Positions 42,760 through 51,640 of a stretch of 64,000 nucleotides of DNA are shown one piece after another; position 1 is the stretch's first letter, and each line of letters starts with the position of its first letter. Location: positions 744,001-808,000 of the forward strand of contig JAEBUN010000021.1 of NCBI GenBank assembly GCA_023014365.1. Direction: 5' to 3'. The notes below the pieces were generated by a model. The model did no database searches. It was not told the DNA's origin and was given only the letters and a program-made list of their open reading frames with translations. The position numbers were made by a program, and so were the translations under genes. This stretch comes from Lepiota brunneoincarnata. Lineage: Eukaryota; Basidiomycota; Agaricomycetes; Agaricales; Agaricaceae.

Positions 42760-42785
42760 TTTACGACCCCCTGGGTCTTACAGTG
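42760..42785 (-). repeat. Right terminal inverted repeat of the CACTA element
   Basis: On the minus strand reads CACTGTAAGACCC then AGGGGGTCGTAAAA. It is the partner of 29741-29766 and is followed by the TSD caa. Confidence 0.75.
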
Positions 42786-42858
42786 CAAGACAGTGAACAA
42801 CTATCAACTACAATGGCAACTACCCCAATCAAACTTTCACTGACCAATCCATTGTTAC

Positions 42859-43315
42859 TGTTATGAACAGTCTAGACAGAGAGGAGCTGGAACAGGTATT
42901 CAACTTTACAAGATGGGTACAGGAGACCACAGACCAGCTACAAGTGCAGGAATATGAAGACAAAGAAGGGGAATACTATAATGCCATGCAGGACCTGGCA
43001 AGAGATGCAGGAATGGAGATAACCTTGGAGGATATACTAGAATACCCTGAGGACAAAGGAGATAGCTATGGATCAACTGATCCAACCTCCAGCACAGATG
43101 GAAGCACCAAGAGAATGGAGAGCAAGAATGGAGAAGGATCCATGGAGATAGGATTGGGAGAAGAGGATTATGAGTCAAAGGAAAGCAGTGGAACATTGCA
43201 TAGCAGTAGAATGGAGAACGAGGACAGTGACTCATTGTAAGATAAGAATAGCAGTAGGATGCCATCAGCTAGGATGTGCATCATGGTCAAGGCTGCACAG
43301 GATAAGTGGAATAGC
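42859..43315 (+). repeat. LTR-B, 5' part, truncated by LTR-D
   Basis: Begins TGTTATGAACAGTC and carries the U3 ORF (42863-43240, 125 codons, MNSLDREELEQVFNFTRW at its start) intact up to DSDSL*. It is cut at 43315 where LTR-D starts. The TATA/R/U5 part is absent. Confidence 0.88.
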
Positions 43316-43676
43316 TGTAAGGGGACACCCCAAACACCCCAGTGACACCCCCAACACACTGTATATCCCCCCTTTTAAATGCTTAAGCCCCATGCACAGT
43401 CAAAATACCCCAGATGTCCCCTCATTGACCAGATGAACCTTTTCCTTCACTCTCCACACTTTCCTTAACCTCCTTCTGCCCTCCTTTATTCCTGTAGATC
43501 CTAGACAGCCACCCTCACTCCTCACATTAGTTTTAACTATGATTGCCCTTTGTGTAGCACCCAGACACCACAGCCAGGTTTGGTTCAACTTATATTGATT
43601 ATATAAGTCATATATATACATAGTTTTACCTGCAGGGGTCTCTCTATCCTATTCTCTTAGGATACCCCTGCAGGTA
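43316..43676 (+). repeat. LTR-D copy 1, truncated
   Basis: Begins TGTAAGGGGACACC and matches 44024-44431 up to the cctgcagg block, where T2 inserted at TA (43675-43676). It contains tatataag-type promoter sequence near 43597. The right end is lost. Confidence 0.82.
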
Positions 43677-44023
43677 CAGTGACCCACAAAACCGTTCCAA
43701 TAGTTTTGTAGTTTTGACTTAAAGTAGTAATAGCTCAGTAAATAAAATAGCTAAATTTGTGAGTATATTTATGAACATAGCCAAATATGTCATATCTGAC
43801 CCTGCAAAGTCGCGTTATGTAATACCTCCAAATGAGGCAATTATGAGCTTTGTAAGCATTTTAAGTTATTGGAATGGTTTTGTCAATGGTAATTTTTAAT
43901 ACTAATCCAAGCAATCACATGACTCCATTGATTGTGAATCAACAAGATCATGTGACCATGTGTCTTTGACATATAAATAGATGTGCTGACAGCCATGTCC
44001 CATCATTCTCAACCCCCCTATCC

Positions 44024-44431
44024 TGTAAGGGGACACTCCAGACACCTCAGCAACACCTCCATTAACCCTATCGACACCCCTGTGCCCTCCAACGCATTAT
44101 ATATCCCTCCCTTCAAATGCTCATACTGCAAACACAGCCAGAATACTCCATACACTCCCTCACTGTCCAGATAAAACCCTCCCTCATTCCCTCTCATTCC
44201 TACAGACTCCAGACTATCATATTCACATCCCACATTCGTTTCAACCACACCAGGCCTTGCACAACCTAGAGACACCACAGCTAAGCCTGGTTCGATTTAT
44301 ATTGATTATATAAGTTAGGTATATACATAGTTTTTGCCTGCAGGGGTTTCCTCATCCTATTCTCTTAGGATTTCCCTGCAGTCATTTCAGGCTCCCCCTG
44401 AGCTGTCAAGGCCTCCCAGGTCACCCTAACA
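44024..44431 (+). repeat. LTR-D copy 2 (408 bp)
   Basis: TGTAAGGGG...CCCTAACA, inserted between the T2 left end and the T2 transposase ATG; the uninterrupted order is visible at 6890-6915. Flanks tatcc and ctacc are similar but not identical, so the TSD is decayed. It has tatataag-type sequence near 44308. Confidence 0.82.
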
Positions 44432-44440
44432 CTACCTACC

Positions 44441-45459
44441 ATGAAGCCATTATCTTCTACTCTAAAGCAAACCATCCTCTCTTTGCTAAATTCTCATCAT
44501 TCCTATACTAAAATTCAGGCAATTACTGGTGTTTGGTACAGTACCATATCCAGACTAGCCTCTAAAAATTGTTCCAGCCTTACTAAATCACTTGGAGGAT
44601 GTCCTTCAAAACTCTCTACCACTAATATTCGGCATGCTATCCATCTTATCTCTGCTGGCAAGGCTGAAACTGCTGTAGATATAGCCAAATCTCTTGCTCC
44701 CATCATTGGGACATCAGTCTCTTCACAGACTGTAGCAAGGCATCTCAAACAGGCAGGAATGAAGGCTGTAGTCAAGCAAAAAAAGCCTTTACTCTCTGAC
44801 AAGCATAGGAGGGCTAAACTGGATTTTGCTCTGACACACCAGCATTGGACTGTGGAGGACTGGAAGCTGGTTGTATGGTCTGATGAGACCAAAATTAATC
44901 GTTTGGGGTCAGATGGGAGGAAGTGGGGATGGAAAAAGAAGGGAGAGGGGCTTAGTTAAAGATTGGTCAAGAGAACTCTGAAGTATGGAGGAGGATCAGT
45001 GATGGTTTGGGGCTGTATGCTGTGGGATGGCCCAGGCTATGCAGTGAGGATTGATGGAAGGATGGATGCAGAGTTGTTTGTGCAAATTTTGGAGGAAGAT
45101 TTGAAGAAGAGTCTCTGGTGGTACAAGCTTAAACCCCAAGATATTATCTTCCAGTAAGATAATGACCCCAAACACAAGAGTACACTGGCCAACAAATGGT
45201 TTCAAAAAAATCATTTTAGGCTCCTAACCTGGCCAGCACAGTCACCTGACCTCAATCCCATTGAACACTTATGGGAATATGTGAAGAGAAAGTTGGGAGA
45301 GTATGAATCTCCTCCCAAGGGTATGGAGGAGTTGTGGCAGAGGATAGAAAAGGAGTGGGATGCTATTCCAGCTTCTGAGTGTCAGAAGTTAATTGAAAGT
45401 ATGCCTAGAAGAGTAGCAGCTGTACTCAAAGCCAGGGGGGGCTACTCTAAGTACTAGAA
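44441..45459 (+). pseudogene. T2 Tc1/mariner transposase with two in-frame stops
   Basis: A 339-codon Tc1 transposase, distinct from T1 but with the same layout. The N-terminal helix-turn-helix region begins at MKPLSSTLKQTILSLLNSHH, D148 is in VVWSDETKI, and GGGSVMVWG follows. The second Asp is in DNDPKH and Glu in SPDLNPIEHLW, ending RGGYSKY*. Only two TAA stops (44957-44959 and 45155-45157) interrupt it. The second falls where T1 has the second Gln of FQQDND, so CAA to TAA is the likely change. Otherwise there are no frameshifts. The start is the first ATG after the nested LTR-D. Confidence 0.93.
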
Positions 45460-45494
45460 ATAATAGGATAGCCTAGTACATATAATATGTCATT

Positions 45495-45850
45495 TATTAT
45501 GAACAGTCTGGACTGAGAAGAACAAGAACAGTTATTTGACTTTACAAGATGGGTACAGGAGACCACAGACCAGCTACAAGCACAGGAGTATGAAGATGAA
45601 GAAGGGGAATATTACAACGCCATGCAGGACCTGGCAAGAGAAGCAGGAATGGAGATAACTCTGGAGGATATTCTGGAATACCCCAAGGATGAAGAAGATA
45701 GCCATGGATCAACCAATCCAACCTCCAATGCAGATGGAAGCACCGAGAGAGTGGAGAGTGAGAATGGAGAGGAATCCATGGAGATAGGATTGGGAGAAGA
45801 GGATTATGAGTCAGAGGAAAGTGATGGAACACTGCACAGCAGTGGAATGG
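45495..45850 (+). repeat. LTR-B copy (left half), target of element 4
   Basis: Starts TATTATGAACAG instead of TGTTATGAACAG and carries the U3 ORF (MNSLD* then EEQEQLFDFTRW). It stops at aatgg (45846-45850), which is repeated at 63636-63640 where the second half resumes. Confidence 0.88.
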
Positions 45851-46898
45851 TGTTATGATCCATGCTCCTTCTGTATCTGAGGATAACTGGAGACAGCCTT
45901 CAATCACTCTGCAAGGTGTCCGAGACAGTTGGCCTTGTAGAGCTTAGTGGATCACGCTCAATGAGATCACGAGGGAACATGCCAAGTTAAGATAGAGAGG
46001 GTTAATGTTAGGGGAAGTAAGAGCGCTGGAACCAATTTGATATTCAGGTGGCGATTACAATCACCACCCACACTACATATATACATAGCGGTCTGCGCAC
46101 AGACCAGGTAACCAAACACTACAGTAGCTACCAGAAATAACACGCACAAACAATATACAAACAACTATAGATGATAAGGTCGTCCACGGATCGGGCTCGG
46201 GGATGGGGGTGGCCGAAGGCTGAGACTGGGCTCGGACATTGGGCATCGGCTAGGAAGGCCGAGTCCGGACATCCAACCACAAGTCTCTAGACGTACCTTG
46301 CGTAAGGGGGGGGCACGACGCAGAATGCGACGCCCATCCCCTTACAGTTAACAACCACTGTTAACAAGATTAAAGCTTAGGGCTTTAATCTCTACTTGTA
46401 CAGGCCTTATATACCTATGAGACACTATATACTCATTATAGGTAGTTGGGCTGTTCTACTGGTCGTCTGCAGTCTTGACCATGATGTGCATCCTAGCTGA
46501 TGGCATCCTACTGTTATTTATATTACAATGAGTCAGTGTCCTTGTTCTTACTGCTGTGTGATGTTCCATCGCTTTCCTCTGACTCATAATCTTCTTCTCC
46601 CGATTCTATCTCCATGGAGTCTCCTTCATTCTTGCTCTCCACTCTCTCGGTACTTCCATCTACATCAGAGGTTGGATTGGTTGATCCATGGCTGTCCTCT
46701 TCATCCTCGGGGTATTCCAGAATATCCTCCAGAGTTATCTCCATTCCCGCTTCTCTTGCCAGGTCCTGCATGGCATTATAATATTCCCCTTCTTCATCTT
46801 CATACTCCTGTGCTTGTAACTGGTCTGTGGTCTCCTGTACCCATCTTGTAAAGTCAAATAGTTGTTCCTGTTCCTCTCAATCTGGACTATTCATAACA
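45851..46898 (-). repeat. 3' LTR of element 4 (LTR-B with nested LTR-C)
   Basis: 702 bp after removing LTR-C (46006-46346) and one TSD. It encodes in U3 the C-terminal part of the third ORF (to 46523). The TATA box is near 46409 and the hairpin AGATTAAAGC...GCTTTAATCT lies at the U3/R border (about 46367-46391). Confidence 0.92.
46006..46346 (-). repeat. Solo LTR-C (341 bp) inside LTR-B
   Basis: On the plus strand TGTTAGGGG...CCCCTTACA, TSD gttaa exact on both sides (46001-46005 and 46347-46351). Inverse orientation to 17428-17752. Confidence 0.93.
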
Positions 46899-48154
46899 TT
46901 ATCCCCTTCGTAAGGTCTGATGTCCTCATCAGACATATCCTCAGTATAGTCCGACAGGCTCTCCTGTGATATTTGATTTGGCGACAGGATCCCAGTCATA
47001 GTAAGGGTTGGGTTCTGGAGAGTTGCTTCGGTAGCTTGGTGGTCTGGGAATGGCAGGTCTTGGGTGAGGTCGATGACGAGGGGTTCTCTGGAGTGAGTGG
47101 TGATGGGTGTGTTGAATGACCGATTCAGAAAGTCGGTGGCTTCTACCAGTAGGTGTGGTGGTGGCGTTGGTGGCCGGAATGATGACGGGGGCATCTTGAA
47201 TTTGGGTGTGGAGGGGTCTGGCTGAGGCAGGGCACTGCTCGGTGTTTGCAATAATGTGTCGAATATTGTTGTTTGTGGTTTCGCATGTGAGGGATTGAGC
47301 TCTGCTTGGTATTCCTTGTGGGTGGCAATACAGGCCAGGTACCATACTTGCAGGTTGATGTTGGTAAGGGTTTCTTTCGCAGTGCTTCTCGTAATGGCCA
47401 GAGGCAATTGTTCAACAATATCAACATTGGTAGACAGGCATCCTGCCTAGATATGGCTGTATCGATGGCAGCAATTGCAGCAAGTTCTGGTGTTGGGTAA
47501 GTGGTTGGTGGTAGTCCCAGTGGGGGTGTCATTAGAAGTAGATATAACTTGTATAGCACTTGGTGGTTGGTTATTCGTATCCACCATGGGAGGGTTGGAA
47601 GGTTGGGTGACGGTCCCAATAGGTAGGACAGGGTGGTCCTGACTTCCGCTTCCATTGCTCATGCTTGGGATCGTACTCTCAAACAGGAATTTGGTGAGAG
47701 CAGTTGATAGCATGGCAGAAATGGTAGCGCAGTCCTGTTCCTCTGTTGCACTAGAAAGAATAGTGGTGCATAGTTCTTGGAATTCTGTTGTTCAGTCATA
47801 GACAAGGTGCTTGTGATACAGAAGAGCAGTAAATATCTTCCAGCAGGTGTCGACCAGGGGTACCATCGCTGGACTGTGTTTAAGACAGGTTCTGGTAATA
47901 TGAAAGGGAACTTCATGTAAAAGGATGGATTGTGTTTCAGGTTGATTGGAGGGAAGGAAGGTATGCCGGATGATATAAGGACTGTTGGTCCTGTCTGGTT
48001 GGTTGTCAACAGTATCGGCAGCAGGGCCAGGTTGGCTATTTCCTGTGACGCGGTTTGCCAGGGATATGATTCTTTCCTGGATGAGAAGGCGTCCATTGTT
48101 GTCTGGCTCTGGGAGGTCTGGAGTGGTTGCTTGAGTATTGGGTGGTTGGGTCAT
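46523..48154 (-). pseudogene. Element 4 third ORF, running into the 3' LTR
   Basis: One reading frame of about 543 codons starting 13 bp after the pol stop, interrupted by three stops (near 47792, 47447 and 46877). The N-terminal part is polar with a helical segment (FHITRTCLKHSPAMVPLVDT). The middle has CCNCCHRYSH, and a Pro/Thr-rich linker follows. The frame then crosses the LTR boundary at 46898 without shifting (GDNVMNSPD) and ends in an acidic domain FDFTRWVQETTDQL ... GMEITLEDILEYPEDEED ... TDSL*. The LTR-encoded part recurs in all LTR-B copies. Function unknown; position parallels the third ORF of elements 1 and 3. Confidence 0.62.
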
Positions 48155-48166
48155 TGGTGGGGTTGT

Positions 48167-51100
48167 CTAGTTTGTGGGCCTTTTATATTCTTCAATGATT
48201 TCCTTGGTGTTCTCCAGGTTTGCTTCTGGCTCCCAGGAGTCCTCAGTGGGAAGGTATCCTTTCCATCTGACTAGGAATTGGCACTTGTTCCGGAATCTTC
48301 TGTGATGCAGTATTGACTCGACCTTGTATTCTTCTTCTCCATTGACAAGGTCGGGAGGCGGGGCTGTGTTGTATTCCCCATGTGTGTCATTTTCTTCTGC
48401 AGGCATTAGGAGGCTTGCATGAAACTTGTTGTGGATCATCCATTTGATGGGTAATTTTAGCTTGTAGGTAACAGGTCCGAGTTTTCTTGTTATGGTGAAG
48501 GGACCTTCTCGGCGTTGGGCCAGTTTCTTCGAGGTGTACTGAATTGGGAGGTTGCAGTTGTCTAGCCAAACCTTTTGTCCAACTTTTAGATTGATATCTG
48601 GCTGGTTATATCTTGCAGCCATTTTTAGTCTGGCTTGTTCGTGCGCAGCTTGAGCTTCTTGGCGTATCTTGGCAAGGTATTTAAACTTTTCTCCTATTGC
48701 TGGAATGTTCATTGGCTCCTCAGAGGTCAGAAATCCTTTGGGGGTTGATCCATAGAGGAGTTCAAATGGGGTATGTTGGTGTTTGGCATGTGTCTTTGAG
48801 TTGTGAATGTATTCTAGGAGTGGAAGTGCCTTTACCCATTTGTTTGGATTTGATGAGCAATAGATGCCAAGGTATAGTTCTATTTCTTGATTGAATCGTT
48901 CTGTTTGTCCATCTGTCTGCGGGTGGTAGGCGGTAGAGAGTGCTTGTTCGATTCCAAGTTGTTTGTAGAATTCTTTCATGGATTTGGCAGCAAATCTGGG
49001 GTCGCAATCGCTGAGAACCTTTTCAGGGAGGCCAAATCTAGAGAATAGCTGTTTGATAAGAATTTCAGCAATCTTGTCCATGCTGGCAGTTTTCGCAGTA
49101 GGTTCTAGAATTATCCCCTTCATAAGCTGGTTGACTACAACCAGTATAGAATCATGGGGTCCGTCCGGGGGTAGGTCTGTGATGAGATCCATCGAGATGT
49201 TTGAGAATGGACAGGTAGAGCAGGGTCCAGGGATAGGTTGAAGCAGTGGCTTCAGGGGGTGGCAATTGATCTTGTATTGTTGGCAAGCACCACATCCTTG
49301 GACGTAGTTCTTGACAAATGATTGCATCCCAGGCCAATAGGCATACTCCTGGAGTTTTCTAGTAGTTTCTGCAATTCCAGGGTGTCCTGCAGTTGGTGAG
49401 TCATGTACTCTTTGCAGTAGGCAGCGTCTGAGATGTAGATCTTGAGGTATAAATAGCTTTCCATGGATGCATGGGTGTCCTGAGTCATCTTCTTGAGTGA
49501 TGTTGGTTTGTTTCTTCTTCTTCCATAGCTCCTTTATTTCCTGTTTGGTAGTTTTGTCAATAATACAGATGTGCTGTGGTCGTTCTGGGGTGAAGAATTT
49601 ATCGGGTAGGGCAACAATCTGTTTGTTGTCTTTTATTTTGGGTTCATGGTTGGGTTGTCTTGAGAGGGCATCTGCTGGCCCATTTTTCTTTCCAGGGATG
49701 TGCCGGATTTTGATGTCAAATCATTGCATGTAGGCAATCCATCGGGCTTGTCTTCTACTGAGATCCTCAGGTTTTCTCCAGCGGCGGAGGTTGTCATGAT
49801 CTGACCATACAATGGTCTTGTGGGATGATCCTTCTATGTGATGGCACCATTCCTTGAGTGCTCAGATTATGGCAAAGAGTTCTTGTTCAGAGCAATGGTA
49901 GTTGCGTTTGGCTGGTGAGAATCCTTTTGAGAAGTATGTGACCAGGTGTTTAACTCCATTATTGTCATGTTGAAGGAGGACTGCTCCTGATGCAAATAGT
50001 GATGCGTTGCATTCAATTTCAAAAGGTTTGTCTTGGTCTGGTACCATTAGTACCAGTTCACTTTGAAAATTTCTTTTGAGGGTGTCGAAGGCGTTTTGGC
50101 ATTCTTCTGTCCATTCGAATATCTTGGTTTTGGACATTAGAGCATTGAGGGGTTTAGCCCATGTGGTGTATTGATGTATAAACTTCCAGTAGAAGTTGCA
50201 AAATCCTATGAATTTGTGTACATCATGTGGGGTAGTCAGTGTTGGCCATTCGGCAATGCCTTTAAGCTTTGCTGGGTCCATTGAGACTGAGTCCAGAGTG
50301 ATGATTACTCCTAAATATTCAAGTCGTTGGCATTCGAATTCACATTTCTCAGTCTTGAGGTATAGATCATTGTCTTTGAGTATCTTGAGTACCTCTCTTG
50401 TAAGACATTGGAGTTCTTGTTTTGTTTTTGCGTGGATGAGGATGTCGTCCATGTAAACAATTACTCCTCCTTTATCAATGAGTTTTCGGAATAGTGAGTC
50501 CATCATGGTTTGGAAGGTTGCTGGGGAGTTGCACATTCCAAAAAACATGACCGTAGGTTCAAATAGTCCTCAGGGTGTTCTGAATGCTCCTTTCCATTCA
50601 TCTCCTTTGTGTATATGGATGTTATTATATCCTGCTCGTACATTGAGTTCGGTAAAGTATCTTGATCCTTGGAGTTTGTCGAGAATATGTGAGATGAGGG
50701 GAAGATTGTATGCGTTCTTGACAGTGTGTTTGTTAAGGTACCTGTAATCTTGACAGGGGCGTAGTTTTCCATCTTTCTTCCCTACAAAGAAGAAAGGTGA
50801 GGCCATTGGCGACTCGGATGGTCGAACATATTCTTTCTGAAGATTTTCTTCAAGAAACGTGTCGAGTTCCTTTTCTTCATTAAGGGAGAGTTGGTAGGAT
50901 TTCATAGCAATTGGTTTGAATGATTCCTTGAGTTCGATCTTGTGATCCCATGGTTGTTGTGGGGGGAATCGTTCAGCTTGTTTCTTGCTGAATACTGGAA
51001 GGTATTCATGGAATTCTGCGGGTACAACTTTTCTTGGGTCATCATTCTTCTTTTCTCCATGTTGTACAGCAAGAAATTGTGATGCTGAGGCTTTGAAGTT

Positions 51101-51640
51101 GATTTCTTCGAAGCTGGTAGGCTTGAGGGTGGAGATGTGGTTGAGTTGGTCATTATAGATCCAATCAGGTTCCATAGATTGGATGAGTTCTCAGTAGATA
51201 GTGTTATCCCAATGTTCGTTTCTCCAGCGTAATTGTTTGGCATCCCAGTCAATGTCTGGGTTGTGTTCTGCGAGCCAAGGGAATCCAAGGATGAGTCTTG
51301 GACTTCCAAGGGAGACTACTTTTGGTTTGATCTCCATATCCTTTCTGTTAACCGTTAGGTTAAGAATCATATAATGGGTGGCTGTCGCATTTTTGTTAAT
51401 GGATCCGTCAGCATTTCATACCTCAATGGGTTGGTCGAGGGGTACTGTCTTGAATGAATGTTGTCTGACCATTCCAGGGTCGATGAAGTTTCCTGCTGCT
51501 CCTGAGTTGAGTAGGGCGAGTAGTTCCACACTTTCAGGTCCTTTTTTAGTGATTTTGTGTTTTCGGCTTTGGCAGGGTAGATGTATTATGCGTGCTGACA
51601 ATTCCTGTAGTTTTACAACATTAATATCATTATGTGGATA
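48167..51640 (-). pseudogene. Element 4 pol: protease, RT, RNase H, integrase, chromodomain
   Basis: The protease has LLNSGAAGNFI, where the catalytic Asp is replaced by Asn (codon 51506-51508). RT spans about 51100-50150 with YMDD at 50444-50455. RNase H reads FEIECNASLFASGAVL, again Asn for Asp (50006-50008). The integrase is in the 386-codon frame 49327-48167: GCGACQQYK, SMDLITDLP, LSDCDPRF (Arg to Cys next to the Asp), HPQTDGQTERFNQE. It ends in a chromodomain (YKVESILHHRRF ... FLVRWKGYLPTEDSW). RNase H and integrase are separated by stops near 49860 and 49330. This is the enzyme set for replication and integration, now inactive. Confidence 0.9.

Larger units (their letters stand above)
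29741..42785 (-). mobile_element. 13-kb CACTA/EnSpm (Plavaka-like) transposon with extra genes
   Basis: The left end CACTGTGAGACCC (29741) and the right end, read inverted, CACTGTAAGACCC (from 42785) form an imperfect inverted repeat of about 25 bp. Both are followed by a GGGGTYGTAAAA block. The flanking 3 bp are caa on both sides (29738-29740 and 42786-42788), the TSD size expected for CACTA elements. Inside are a TNP2-like transposase gene, a large multi-exon gene, a small acidic gene and a later solo LTR-A. Most coding content is minus-strand. The ends and duplication are seen directly; calling it Plavaka-like rests on family memory. Confidence 0.78.
43677..45465 (+). mobile_element. T2, Tc1/mariner transposon lacking its right end
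   Basis: The left end cagtgacccacaaaaccg follows TA (43675-43676), and an inner inverted copy (ggaatggttttgtcaatgg) lies near 43870. It carries a transposase gene and a nested LTR-D. The right terminal repeat is missing; only about 35 bp separate the transposase stop from the next LTR-B. Confidence 0.85.

Noticed and set aside
44019..44436. Exact TSD for LTR-D copy 2
   Set aside because: Flanks tatcc and ctacc differ at two of five bases, so it is reported as decayed rather than confirmed.
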